Assembly (NCBI RefSeq): GCF_003967355.1
Contig: NZ_BIFH01000053.1
Span: 32,763 to 96,762 of the forward strand
Length of the DNA: 64,000 bases
Reading direction: 5' to 3'
Source of the DNA: Embleya hyalina
Lineage (GTDB): Bacteria > Actinomycetota > Actinomycetes > Streptomycetales > Streptomycetaceae
Part shown: positions 1 to 10,714 of the stretch, piece after piece
How the letters are laid out: the number at the start of each line of letters is the position of its first letter
Position numbering within the stretch: position 1 is the stretch's first letter
Made by a program: the position numbers and the translations under genes
The notes under the pieces: model-generated
Databases searched by the model: none
What the model saw: only the letters and a program-made list of their open reading frames with translations
Told to the model about the DNA's origin: nothing

Positions 1-1
1 G

Positions 2-502
2 TGGAAGGCGATCGACCGCGGCTACACCATCCCGAACCTTTTGCTGGACGAAGTGGAAAACGGGGACTCGCCCGTGATCGTTCCCCCGGGTGAGCGAAGC
101 GGGTTCGCGGACATGCCGGGGCGCGCTTCGGGCTCCGATACGACGCGTTGGGTCTCGGACATCGACAACCTTCTGAACCTCGTCCTGGACGGGGTATCCG
201 TTCCCGACGCATTCGTGTATGCGGTCCTGAACCGCCATGACTTCCCGGAGGATGTGACCCGCACGCTGCGGTTGCGCCAAGGACTGCCGGCCGGGCTGTT
301 GACCAGCCTCATGAACGGCAGCCACATCCCCCCACCCCTGGCCTCGGCTGTCTACCGGGGCATCGAAGTCGACGACGCCTTGTTCCACGCCGCCGCCGCC
401 AACCCGGACATCGACCCCGCCGTGTGGAGCAAAATTCTCTCGAACACGGAGGTCCCTCACGGGGAACTCGCCGAACTCGTGAGCGGACGACTCCGATCCT
501 GA
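2..502 (+). CDS. Hypothetical helical-repeat protein, 5' end outside window
   Basis: The frame is open from the left edge and ends at a TGA at 500-502, so the N-terminus lies outside the window; a TTG at 41 is only an internal candidate start. The visible 166 residues are soluble and hydrophobic-patterned. From about residue 60 of the visible part there are short segments of about 25 residues with a recurring plan (a proline, a hydrophobic helix, a second helix): beginnings VPDAFVYAVL, LPAGLLTSLM, VDDALFHAAA and VPHGELAELV. I read this as a degenerate helical repeat but do not recognise the family. No membrane segment or catalytic motif is visible. The coding assignment rests on length, codon bias and the regular amino-acid pattern. 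Confidence 0.55.
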   Translation, partial: WKAIDRGYTIPNLLLDEVENGDSPVIVPPGERSGFADMPGRASGSDTTRWVSDIDNLLNLVLDGVSVPDAFVYAVLNRHDFPEDVTRTLRLRQGLPAGLLTSLMNGSHIPPPLASAVYRGIEVDDALFHAAAANPDIDPAVWSKILSNTEVPHGELAELVSGRLRS

Positions 503-812
503 TCGAGGCTCGCCCCTGGCGACCACCGCGGATGCCGACCGCTTGGTGGCCGGGGTTCCGGTGGCGAGAAATCGCGATGCTCCGTGGGGGTGAATGTGGC
601 TCGAATTTTCGATGCCGAGCAACAGAATGGAGGCACTTACATGACGTGTGTGCTCGGCGGTCAGTCGAATGCGGACGGGTACGGTCGCCTCGGGAAGCGG
701 TGCGGACCCTCCCACGACCTCACGGGCAACGCGGTCGTCCGGTCCACCGCCGCTCCCGCCATCGACAATCTGTCAATGGCCTCTGAGTCCTCCCTGCTTG
801 TGAGGCCCGGGG

Positions 813-1021
813 ACATGCTTGACAGTTTGGTTCCGCAACATGTTTGACGGCGTCTCGCGTGATGCTTGACGGTTCCAGGTGATGGTTGACGGTCAGCGCG
901 AGGCGATGAAGCGGATCATGGGCCGGTCCTTGCGCGGGTGTGTGGAGATTTCGACCTCGCCGTCGAGAACGCGGAAGCAGGTCTCCTCGACGACGACGGT
1001 GACGGTCTTGCCGGCACAGGC
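813..1021 (-). mobile_element. IS481-type insertion sequence end: transposase C-terminus plus terminal repeats
   Basis: On the minus strand, 1021 down to the TGA at 893-895 encodes a transposase tail with the segments KTVTVVVEETCFRVLDG and EVEISTHPRKDRP, typical of the extreme C-terminus of actinobacterial IS481 (DDE) transposases. Everything upstream is missing. Immediately beyond the stop are four TTGAC-containing repeats (819-823, 844-848, 866-870, 886-890), as expected of an IS481 terminus with repeated transposase-binding sites. This is a dead scar, not a functional element. Confidence 0.6.
816..890. repeat. Four spaced copies of a (A/G)ATG-N-TTGAC(G/A)G repeat
   Basis: The core TTGAC occurs at 819, 844, 866 and 886, each preceded by ATG plus one base and followed by a GG/AG step. 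Spacings are 25, 22 and 20 bases. They lie directly downstream of the IS481 transposase tail and probably represent transposase-binding sites of that terminus. Confidence 0.55.
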
Positions 1022-1145
1022 AACTTCGGCTCGCGAAGCAGCCGATTCACTGCGGACTCCTGCGGGATGGCCGACTGGACGGCCAGCGTCGGTCCCGTCC
1101 GGCGCGGCCCGCCCGGGCCCGCCACCACCACCGGGAGTTCACGCT

Positions 1146-1330
1146 ATGAGCCCGCTGCAGATCGTGTCCCTGCCGCTCGCCCTGTCCGCCGCCCTCAACC
1201 TCGCCGTCGCCGCCGGCCTGCTCGCCCACCGATCCGGTGCCGGCATTCCCCAGGCGACCCTCACCGGCGCCGCGGCGCCGCAGCCACCGGCCCGGCCGTC
1301 TACCTCTCCGCCGTCGCCGCCTACCGATGA
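1146..1330 (+). pseudogene. Frameshifted small membrane protein (about 60 residues)
   Basis: An ATG at 1146, preceded by GGGAG, opens MSPLQIVSLPLALSAALNL followed by a second hydrophobic stretch (AVAAGLLAHRSGAG). The frame then loses sense near 1270-1290, while the neighbouring frame resumes with AAATGPAVYLSAVAAYR and a TGA at 1328-1330. Joined, this is a two-helix membrane protein of about 61 residues, a recurrent small actinobacterial type of unknown function. The lesion lies in the GC-rich run around 1275, so a sequencing error cannot be excluded. Confidence 0.5.
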
Positions 1331-1998
1331 CCCGACACCCCCCACCCGCCCCGCTCCGGACCGACTCGGCCCGTCGACAACGGCCCTGTACACACACGAC
1401 TTCGGCCATCAGTGCAGCCGACCTCGGAAACCGACACGAACGATCCTCAAAAGGTCTTAGCGTTCAAAACCCCTTCAAAAACCCGAGTTCGTCAACAACC
1501 CACGACGACGGATCATTGAGTGCCGCGATGCCCCGTGGACATCGCACTCGACGCCGCGAACCCCGACGACCCGCTGACCTCGTGGCCACGCACGCCGAGC
1601 GACATCCGCATCGGCGCCGGGGTCAGCACCGGCGGGCAACGACTCGACCGACAACTCCACACGCGGGTTCGGGGCCCGGTCGTCGCCCGAGTCGTCGTTC
1701 GGCCGGGGAACCGATCGGGCGCCGGCGCGCCATGCAGGACCCGACGCGGGCACTCGAACGACCGGCCCCGCAGGTGCCGTTCACCGATCGGACGGAGCGG
1801 CGCCGACAACAGTCGGGCATCGGGATGCCCCGAAACGGTTTGTCACGGGGTCGGGCGTCGAGGATGATCGCCTCGTGACCACCAGAAAGGGCCATGCCGT
1901 CTAGGCGCCCCGCTCCGCTCCCCGCCGCTCGCGCCCCGCCGACCGCCGCCCATCGCAGCGTCCGACGGCCGTGAACATCCACCCGGGAGAGCCCGCCC
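1331..1998. other. Intergenic stretch without recognisable gene
   Basis: About 670 bases with long GC-driven open frames in several phases, none with a family-like pattern or convincing start. There is a short A/T-richer patch at 1455-1500. I see no RNA gene or repeat. Confidence 0.4.
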
Positions 1999-2865
1999 AT
2001 GCAAGAGACCGCCCTCGTTCCCTACGCCCACCTGCCCCGAGCGCACCACGACCGCCACGTCCTGACCAGTACCGTCGACGTCCACGGCGTCGCCCACTGG
2101 CTGCTCGCCGAATCCGCCCCGCAGCCCGGCGGTGATCTCCCGCCGTTCGACGCCCTGGTCGTCTCCGTCCACCCGGACGACACCGTCGAACTCACCGAAC
2201 TGAGCGCCGTGCGCCCCCGTTGGCCGCGGTTGGACCGCCTGCCCGACGGCGGCTTCGTCGTCGCCGCGTCCCGCGCCCGCCGCGACGAGGACGCCAACCA
2301 GGTCCAGATCTTCGACGCACTCGGCCGCGAGACCACATCGTTCTCCGTCGGGGACGCCATCGAACACCTGCTCGTGGACGAGAGCGGCCACCTCTGGGTC
2401 GCACACTTCGACGAGAACCCGGACGGAATCCGCCGCTGGAGCGCCACGGGCCGGCTCGCCTGGACGTCGGACGACGCCCGCATCCCCGGCCTGTTCGACT
2501 GCTACGCCCTGAACGTGTCGGGCACCACGGCCTGGGCCTGCCCGTACACGGACTTCCCGCTCGTCGAGATACGCCCCGACCGCACCGACCGGCCCGTGAG
2601 GGTGTGGTCGAACCGCGTCCGGGGCGCCACGGCGGTGGCCGTCCACGGCGACCGGGTTGCCTTCTACGGCGGTTACGGCGACGAGCGGGACCGACTCGCC
2701 CACGGAAGGCTCACCGAAGCGTCCGTCGAGCCGACGGACGTCGGCCTGCTCACCCAGCCCGACGGCTCCGCCCCCGGCCCCCGACGCGTCGTCGGCCGAG
2801 GAAGCAGGATCCACGTCCAGGCCGAGCCGTTCACCGCATGGGGCGTATTCGACCTCGGCGGCTGA
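1999..2865 (+). CDS. Conserved hypothetical protein, beta-propeller-like
   Basis: An ATG at 1999 follows GGGAGA with good spacing. The 288-residue product is soluble, with no signal peptide, and is rich in short beta-strand-like segments ending in charged turns: RLPDGGFVVAASR near 80, EHLLVDESGHLWVAHFDE near 120, ATAVAVHGDRVAFYGG near 215. The D-G-G and S-G-H-L-W-V-A-H-F-D-E motifs are typical of propeller blades in actinobacterial hypothetical proteins. The function is unknown. It stands alone, flanked by sequence without genes. Codon use is fully actinobacterial. Confidence 0.75.
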   Translation: MQETALVPYAHLPRAHHDRHVLTSTVDVHGVAHWLLAESAPQPGGDLPPFDALVVSVHPDDTVELTELSAVRPRWPRLDRLPDGGFVVAASRARRDEDANQVQIFDALGRETTSFSVGDAIEHLLVDESGHLWVAHFDENPDGIRRWSATGRLAWTSDDARIPGLFDCYALNVSGTTAWACPYTDFPLVEIRPDRTDRPVRVWSNRVRGATAVAVHGDRVAFYGGYGDERDRLAHGRLTEASVEPTDVGLLTQPDGSAPGPRRVVGRGSRIHVQAEPFTAWGVFDLGG

Positions 2866-3162
2866 TATCCGACACCCGGAACCCGGCCGAGCTCCGCATG
2901 CCCAGGGCGTGCGGGCCGGGCGGGCCCGGTGAGGTCGCGAGTCGGTTTCCCACGTGACACTTCGTCGCGCCTTCCCGGCGACTGCGCCTGCCCGGAAGGC
3001 GATGCGGACGAACTACCCCCCGCGACGAGTACGGGCCGGGTAACACGCGACCGGCGCGGTGGACGCGCATCACGACACCGACGTCGGGGGCTCCGGGAGT
3101 GGTCGGGGTCGGTGTTTGGGCACCGTGGGAGGTCTGGAGGGAGCGGAACGCGTTGCCGTGGT

Positions 3163-3864
3163 CTATTCGCCGGGTGGTTCGGCGGCGATGGCGGTGGCCG
3201 TCGGGGTGATGGGCCCGGTGTCGTGGACGGGGATCGGTTGTGGCGGCGAGGTGTCGACGGGCAGGGGTGCGGAGAGTCCTTCGCGCAGTCCGGCGGCGAG
3301 GAGTGGGCCGTGGACGACGTCGTGGTGGGGGAGGTCGAGGCCGAACACGGTCTCGGCCATGCGCAGTTCGCATCCGCGCGCCTGGGTGTCGTCGTCGACG
3401 GGTGTGCCGTCCGGGGCGAGGAGCCCGGCGGTGATCATGTGGGGGAGGAGCCGGTCGGGGTCGGTGCCGAAGCGATCTTCGGGAGCCTCTTCCTCGAAAC
3501 CGCACACGACCTCGCCGTCCCGGGCGTAAATCAGGTACGCGACGGGGTTGCAGTCGCTGTACACGAGGACCGCCTCGGTGCCGGCGGAAACCGTATCGAG
3601 GACACCCTTCTTGAATCCGCGGTTCCCGGTGGTCTCCACGGCATAGGCCCATCCGTGGGAGGTGCCGGCGCGGATCGTCTCGACGCCGGTGTCGAAGTAG
3701 GTCTCGGTCGCGTCGACGAGCCCCATCGGCACCGCCGTCGTGGGGTCGCAGCCCATGCGGGTGAGCAACTCCGGGGGCTCCAAACCGCGGGCGAACGTGA
3801 CGCGGTAGTCGGTTCCGAGCTCGTGGGCCTCGCGCAGCCACGCGATACCGTCCCGGGCACTCAT
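3163..3864 (-). CDS. DUF6461 family protein
   Basis: A 233-residue soluble protein, ATG at 3864, with GGTGGGG just upstream in the mRNA. It has the DUF6461 architecture: an N-terminal ligand-like region (AHELGTDYRVTFARGLEPPE), then a mid-region WAYAVETTGNRGFKKGVLD, a core of alternating strands including YSDCNPVAYLIYARDGEVV and GFEEEAPEDRFGTDPDRLL, and a low-complexity tail. The family is abundant in actinomycetes, its function is unknown, and it often sits in paralogous pairs. A broken paralogue lies 420 bases to the right on the same strand (4284-4655), so this is the surviving copy of a tandem pair. Confidence 0.8.
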   Translation of the reverse strand: MSARDGIAWLREAHELGTDYRVTFARGLEPPELLTRMGCDPTTAVPMGLVDATETYFDTGVETIRAGTSHGWAYAVETTGNRGFKKGVLDTVSAGTEAVLVYSDCNPVAYLIYARDGEVVCGFEEEAPEDRFGTDPDRLLPHMITAGLLAPDGTPVDDDTQARGCELRMAETVFGLDLPHHDVVHGPLLAAGLREGLSAPLPVDTSPPQPIPVHDTGPITPTATAIAAEPPGE

Positions 3865-4283
3865 AACCCCACCGTAGAGCCGGTGTCCGACAATTCACCG
3901 GGCCCCGGGCACGCCGGGGCGACACGCTCCGACGCCGTGGAGCGGACACGCGTGTGACGGATCCACCGCGCGACCGGGCGGCGGCCCGCGACCGTCGAGG
4001 CATCGCACGGCCCGCCCTCCCCGCGCAGGCGGACGCCCGCGACCGGAGCGCGTTCGACGTTCGGCGAACCGCGTGCGGGTGAACTCCTCGCGTGGGGCGC
4101 GTTGTTCGGCGTTGTCGGGAACGGTCGTCGCGGCGCGGGGTCGTGCCGATCACGAACGGCCCCGGCGTGTACCGATGCCGCCGGCGGATACGCGGTTGCC
4201 GATCTGCCGCCCGACCGCGCGGGGGGAACCGTCGTCGTCGGGGCGTGCCGTGCCCGATCGGGTGTCGTGGACGAAGGCCGGGT
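3865..4283. other. Spacer between the two DUF6461 copies
   Basis: About 420 bases with no recognisable gene, repeat or RNA. It presumably held the promoter of the intact copy on its left. Confidence 0.35.
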
Positions 4284-4655
4284 TCAGTACATCGCGGCGA
4301 GGAGTTCGCCGAGCTCGACGTCCGCGCAGGGCAGGGTGGTGCCGAACTCGGTGTGCGTCATGCGGTGGAGGAGTCGTTGTCGTTCGTCGATGCCGTGGTC
4401 GTGTTGGGTTCCGTCGGGGAGCAGCAGGCCCGCGCGGGTCAGGTGGGGAACCAGCCGATCGGGGTCGGTGCCCCAGCGGTCCCGGGGCCGGTCGAACCCG
4501 CACACCACGTCCCCGGATTCCGCGTGGTGGAACATCGTGAGCGCGTTGATGTTCTCGAAGGTGCTCAGTGCCACCGTGCCGTCCCACACCGCGGCGAGGT
4601 CGACACCGGCCTCGGCTTCGGTCCACACACCACGCGTCCTCTCGATCGACACCAT
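4284..4655 (-). pseudogene. 5'-truncated DUF6461 paralogue
   Basis: The minus-strand frame ending at 4284 encodes about 120 residues matching the C-terminal half of the neighbouring DUF6461 protein: NALTMFHHAESGDVVCGFD, RWGTDPDRLVPHLTRAGLLL, then TEFGTTLPCADVELGELLAAMY at the end. The N-terminal half is absent. Upstream the sequence becomes junk and then group II intron maturase at 4761. The broken end lies roughly at 4630-4655. I infer the gene was cut by rearrangement connected with the intron/IS insertion next door. Confidence 0.65.
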
Positions 4656-4760
4656 CCCCGAATCCGGACCCGGTCTGGCCCCAACTCCCGGGCCGCGACC
4701 CGAGAACCGGGGAAGTACCGGCTCCGGGACACACCCCGACGCCCCGCGTCCCCCCCACGA

Positions 4761-5749
4761 CTGATTCCGAAATACACCCGAGGGGAACGCCGGGCCGGTA
4801 ACCCGGAATACCTCGCGGTGGCCAATGCACTGGCAAGGACACGCCGGCGCGGTGACCGGGCCGAGGCCCGCAGACTGCGCCGGCAGATGCACAGCCTTCC
4901 AAGCGCCGATCCTGATGACCCGGGGTTCAGGCGGCTGCGCTATGTCCGCTATGCAGATGACCACCTGCTCGGGTCCACCGGACCGAAGGCCGAGGCCGAG
5001 GAAATCAAACAGCGACTGGCGATGTTCCTGCGTGACGAACTCAAGCTGGAACTCTCCAAGGAAAAGACGCTGATCACCCATGCCCGAACCCAGACGGCAC
5101 GGTTCCTCGGCTACGAGATCACAACTCGGCAGAACAGCACCAAAATCACCCGGGGCCGACGAGTGGTCAACGGCCAGATTGCGCTGCGCGTCCCACTGGA
5201 TGTGATCAAGGCCAAATGTTCCCCCTGCCTTGCTCGCGGAAAACCCGCGAAGCAAACGGCCCTGATGAACAGCGACGACCACACCATCGTCGCCACCTTC
5301 GGAACCGTCTACCGGGGAATCATCCAGTACTACCTGCGTGCCGGTGATGTCCACCGGCTGCATCGCCTGCGCTGGGTCATGGAGACTTCCATGCTCAAGG
5401 CCTTGGCAGGAAAGCATCGTTCAACGGTGTCGAAGATGGCAACGAAGTACAAGAGGACCACCTTCGAAATACCGAACGGGCCCGCATCGCTTTTGAGGTC
5501 CGAATCGAACGGAAGCACAGGAAACCACTGGTCGCACGGTTCGGTGGAATTCCACTCCAACGGCAACGGGCGGAAGCACTTGCCGATCGTGACCCGGTCC
5601 GAGTGGACTATCCGCAGAAGGAACTCATCGCGAGGCTCCTGGCGGATACTTGCGAGATCTGCGGAAGCAAGGGCAATGTGCAAGTACACCACGATACTTG
5701 CCATGACCGAATCCATTCGGAACGGCCTGCCGAACCACTCACGCAGTAG
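4761..5749 (+). pseudogene. Group II intron reverse transcriptase/maturase, truncated and frameshifted
   Basis: From 4761 the plus strand reads the C-terminal two thirds of a bacterial group II intron protein: RT block with the catalytic RYVRYADD (about 4945-4970), the GPKAEAEEIKQ and LELSKEKTLITHA blocks, then a maturase (X) domain with FLGYEITT and YRGIIQYYLRAGDVHRL. Near 5485 the frame shifts. The next frame gives RIAFEVRIERKHRKPLVARF and an HNH-type zinc motif CEICGSKGNVQVHH, which then joins prematurely to CHDRIH before the TAG at 5747, so a stretch between the HNH strands is deleted. RT domains 0-4 and the intron 5' half are missing. Non-functional. Confidence 0.85.
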
Positions 5750-5757
5750 TCACTGGA

Positions 5758-5792
5758 GAGCCGGATGACAGGGAAACCGTCATGTCCGGTTC
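5758..5792 (+). ncRNA. Group II intron domain V
   Basis: Nine bases after the maturase stop lies a 35-base hairpin of the invariant domain V type. It starts GAGCCGGATGAC, carries a GAAA tetraloop-like apex (GGGAAACC) and closes with GTCATGTCCGGTTC. The 5' GAGCC pairs with the 3' GGTTC, and the inner arms GGATGAC/GTCATGTCC are complementary with a bulge. Sequence following it (about 5793-5850) should contain domain VI and the 3' splice junction before the IS5 exon. Confidence 0.75.
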
Positions 5793-5854
5793 GGCGGGAG
5801 GCCGTGCGGAAAAGGACTCGCCCTTGGCGAGAACCTCGTCGCGCGGCCCACCCA

Positions 5855-6001
5855 TCGGGATGGCTCATGCAGCGCCGCCGCCTCGCCCGCGACTACGAAA
5901 CCCACCCACACCGCTCCGAAGCCATGATCCACCTCGCCATGATCGACCTCATGAGTCGACGACTCACCCATGAAAGCACCCCGAACCGGCGCGACCCCTG
6001 A
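5855..6001 (+). mobile_element. IS5-type transposase C-terminal fragment
   Basis: The plus frame ending in the TGA at 5999-6001 encodes GWLMQRRRLARDYET, HRSEAMIHLAMIDLMSRRL and a short tail. This is the standard C-terminus of IS5-type (DDE) transposases of Streptomyces, in which a W-x-x-x-x-R-R-L-x-R-D-Y-E signature precedes the last helices. The fragment starts where the group II intron ends, so the intron seems to have been inserted in this transposase gene and the upstream exon was later lost. Confidence 0.7.
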
Positions 6002-6040
6002 ACCCGGAACCAAACACGATTCGCACGACAAAGCGCTCTT

Positions 6041-6193
6041 TTAGGCGATGTCGCGGTCGCCCTCGCCGGGCAGGAAGCAGCCGTGATGGGTGCCGCCGAA
6101 GCGGTTGACCAGGCCGACTCAGCGGCGGCCGTACCCCTCGAAGTCCGCCGGTTTGTCGGCGTCGATCTGGTACTTCGGATGAATGGTGATCAC
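6041..6193 (-). pseudogene. NIPSNAP-family relic with an internal stop
   Basis: Minus strand from a GTG at 6193: ITIHPKYQIDADKPADFEGYGRR, then an in-frame TGA exactly where NIPSNAP-family proteins carry Trp (G-R-R-W). The same frame resumes with LVNRFGGTHHGCFLPGEGDRDIA and a TAA at 6041-6043. NIPSNAP ferredoxin-like proteins usually continue for another 50 residues, so the copy is both nonsense-mutated and 3'-truncated. It sits between an IS5 fragment and choA. Confidence 0.6.
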
Positions 6194-6345
6194 GCGCGCA
6201 TGATGCCGTGTGGCGGGGTGCGCCGCGATGTCGACGGCGCGGCGTTCGCCCCGGGCCCGGGGCCGGCCGGAGGGTCCGGACGGCCCCGGAATCGCGCTCG
6301 CACCGGGGGTGGTGAGGCTCACCGGGGCGCGCGGTCAGGGCGGTG

Positions 6346-8031
<1,686 letters not shown>

Positions 8032-8277
8032 GGCGTGATCGCGTGACAAGTCACGGCATACTCGTGAGTAACATGTGGGCGATCCCGAGTACTTGCCCAG
8101 TACTTGCCCACGGGTCGCGCAGCGTCGATCGGTGGTCACGCAAGCGGCTGTGCGGGCGGCCCCGGAGACGGTTGGGCAGACGGGCGCACAAGCGGCCACG
8201 CCGGGCGCGGGGGAGCCCCGGCCGAGGGGTCGTCCCCCGCACTCGGGGTCGGTTCGACGATCGCGGGTCGTGAAGGG

Positions 8278-8560
8278 TTACCGCTGCCGGGAGTTCAGGC
8301 GCATACCGAGCAACCGACCGGGCCAGGACGGATGTCCGGGGCGCTCGACCGCGAATTGCGTCAGGGGGCTGAAGCCGAATGTCCGGTACTGCTCGACGAG
8401 CGCGCCGTCGCCGCCGGCGTAGCAGTCGACCCGGATCAGGTCGACGGCACGACGGGTCGCCTCCCGGCGTACGTCCTCGATCAGCGCGGCGCCGAGGCCC
8501 CCGCTCCGGCGAAGCGGCGGTCGGTGACCAGCGATCCGGCAACAACGGCTCGATCGACGC
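8278..8560 (-). pseudogene. GNAT acetyltransferase, C-terminal fragment with frameshift
   Basis: The minus frame ending at 8278 reads GLGAALIEDVRREATRRAVD (GNAT motif A, acetyl-CoA pyrophosphate loop), IRVDCYAGGDGALVEQYRTF (motif B, the terminal helix Y-x-x-x-G-F) and a closing GRLLGMRLNSRQR. Just upstream, the neighbouring frame carries the preceding strand VVAGSLVTDRRFAGAG, so one base was gained near 8505. The N-terminal half of the acetyltransferase is missing. Substrate unknown. Confidence 0.6.
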
Positions 8561-8602
8561 CCACTGGCCATCGACCAGGCCCCCACGAGCACCCACATCA
8601 CA

Positions 8603-9301
8603 TCACGCGCAAGCGGACGCACTCTTCTTCCCGCTGGTTGTTGCCCATGGACCGAGCGCGAACCGGTCCCCGTCCCGTCGTACCTCCAGGGCCCCGGCGC
8701 CACCGAAGTGCGCGGGAACGAGCAACTCCCGTTCATCAGCCGCCCTCCCCAGAATCCGACGGCGACTGGTCACCGCTTGTTCGGGGGCCAGGCAGGCGTT
8801 GCTGTTGCAACAGGGCTCAAGGATCTGCACCGGGCTGTGCAGCAGATCTCCGACGAAGACGGCCCGGTCGCCGGGAATGAGGTATTGGGCGTTGGGGAAC
8901 GCCGGTACCCACTGCCCGTCCGCGTCGACGGTGTTCCAGCCGACGTGGTCGACGTGGACGTGGGTGTTGATGACGACGTCGACATCCTGCGGGCGGACAT
9001 CGGCCCTCGCCAGGAGGTGGAGGAAATCACTGTGCGAGTGGTGGAACGGCCCCATTCCGGGTTGCTCACGCCCGTTCCCCGCTCCGGTGTCGACCAGGAC
9101 GGTCCGGCCCGCACTGCGCAACACCCAGCTCTGCAAAGCAAGCACCGCCAAGTCGCCGTCCGGCTCCCGGTGGTCCGGTGCTGGCCAGTCCTCGTTGTCC
9201 TTCCACACATCGGCGGCAGCTCCCGGGAACATGTCGGAGGTAGGCAGGAACGGTTCGTACCACTCGACAACCCGGATGATCTCGACGTCCCCCAGCACCA
9301 T
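8603..9301 (-). pseudogene. Metallo-beta-lactamase-fold hydrolase with internal deletion
   Basis: Read from ATG 9301: MVLGDVEIIRVVEWYEPFL, then the metal motif NTHVHVDHVGWN. The product continues to PNAQYLIPGD and jumps straight to AVFVGDLLHSPVQILEP and LLVPAHFGG. In MBL-fold hydrolases of this type about 70 residues, including the third metal histidine (G-H-T-P-G), lie between these blocks. They are absent, deleted in frame near 8872. The HxHxDH, Asp and final His ligands remain. The frame is open throughout (232 residues), so it would be translated, but the metal site should be incomplete. The C-terminal tail is replaced by a short unrelated sequence. Confidence 0.65.
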
Positions 9302-9607
9302 GCTCCGCACGCTCTCGTTCTCGTTCGTCACGAGAGCGATGCGACTCGAGCAGCGACGATACGACCGCGGTGAGGCCCGGCGAGGCGGTCCCGATGTGTT
9401 CGGTGGTGCGCGTCGTGTCGGCCCGGCACGGCGGCCCGGACGAGGCCTCGCTGCGGTTCGCCGCCCACGAGATGCCGCGCGCGTTCGGGCTTTCCCGGCC
9501 GTCGACCGGCGATCCGGCCGAAGGCGTCGCGTCCGACCTACCCGAGGCCCCATCGAATACCCGGATGTCCGTGCCACGACCCCCGCCCTGCCGCCGGCGT
9601 CGCCGTC
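9302..9607. other. Spacer without recognisable gene
   Basis: About 300 bases between the damaged MBL gene (minus) and the next plus-strand frame. Open frames exist but show no family pattern. Confidence 0.3.
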
Positions 9608-10419
9608 GTGCCCAAGTCCCGCCGCCGCCGCGAGCTGTCCGGTCGACGTCGAGCCGAATCGCGGTCCGGGCCGCGCAAGGATCAGCCGCCGCGTCCGCTC
9701 ACGAGCGAGGAGAAGGCGTACGCCCGCCTGTTCGCGGCCCTGGACGCGGACACCAGCGAATCCGCGCACTTGGTGTGCCTGCCGCCGTTGTTCGTCGATT
9801 ACCACGCCACACAGATGGGGGACCCCCTCCAACGTTGTCTCGACGACGCCCACCTGGGCCTGCGCGCCGAGGTGCGTGTCGCGGAGCTGACGATCACCGA
9901 CGCCCGCGACGGCTCCACCACCGTCCACGGCACCCTCGAACCCCGCCTGCGTGGCGACGTCTTCCACGGACACACCTTGGTGTGGCTGGTGAACACCGGC
10001 CACCTCGTAGACCCCACGCCCGACCGGTTCGAGCCCCCGGTGGCCCTGGACCGGAGACCGGTTGTCGCCGCCGTCGCACCCGCACCGCACACGAGCACCG
10101 AACCGTTCGAGATGAGTATGCACCGCGAACACCTCCTGCTGACCCGCGCGTTGGCCCCGCCTGCGGCGATCGTGGCCCTGCTTGCCGACCGTCTTTCCCC
10201 GCCCCGGGCCCGCCGCATTCCCCACGCCCGGGTGGCGGCCCTGGTCCGGGCCGCTCGCGACCTCCGGACGGCCCCTCCGACGGGGACCCGAGGTTCGTGG
10301 TGCCCGCGCCCACCGGCGAACCGGTCCATGCCCGCCTGGACCAACTGCCCCTGGCCGCCGACGTCCCCACCGCCGCCGGATACGAGATCGCCCGCAGCGA
10401 GAACCGACCCGATCGCTGA
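9608..10419 (+). pseudogene. Conserved hypothetical gene with one frameshift
   Basis: From GTG 9608 a basic N-terminus (PKSRRRRELSGRRRAESR) leads to a globular region with SEEKAYARLFAALDADTSES, HLVCLPPLFVDYHATQMGD and GDVFHGHTLVWLVNTGHLVD. Near 10265 sense moves to the adjacent frame, which gives DPRFVVPAPTGEPVHARLDQ and AADVPTAAGYEIARSENRPD before a TGA at 10417-10419. Joined length is about 270 residues. No family recognised; no signal or membrane segment. The frameshift sits in a GC run, so a sequencing error is possible. Confidence 0.45.
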
Positions 10420-10714
10420 ATCCTCGGGTCGAGCACCGTACCGGCCGGGCAGATGAAGCGCACGAGCGACGAACGGGCGCCCGCCCGATACCGCCTTGCC
10501 CGTCGGTGTGATTCCGGGGGTGGTGGTTGGTGTGTGGCCGGGGGTGGGGCGGTGGTGTGTCTCGGCGAGGTGGTCCAGGCGAATCGTGTCGAGGCCGGTT
10601 TTGGTGATGCGTTCGGTGTCGTCGACGATCGCGGACGGTGGGGCGTTGTTGCTCGTTCCGTCGTTCCGTCATTCCGCCGGTGCGTCGGTGTGGGTGTGGG
10701 TGTCCGTGTGGGCA

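Noticed and set aside
8528..8581. IS5 transposase N-terminus-like peptide LVDGQWASIEPLLPD on the minus strand
   Set aside because: Only 14 residues match, with no continuation, and it overlaps the GNAT relic in another frame. It may be a tiny scar but is too short to annotate.
10470..10714. Minus-strand segment with DDTERITKTGLDTIRLDHLAE that hints at a regulator or enzyme fragment
   Set aside because: No family could be assigned, and the flanks are simple Pro/Thr/His-rich sequence.
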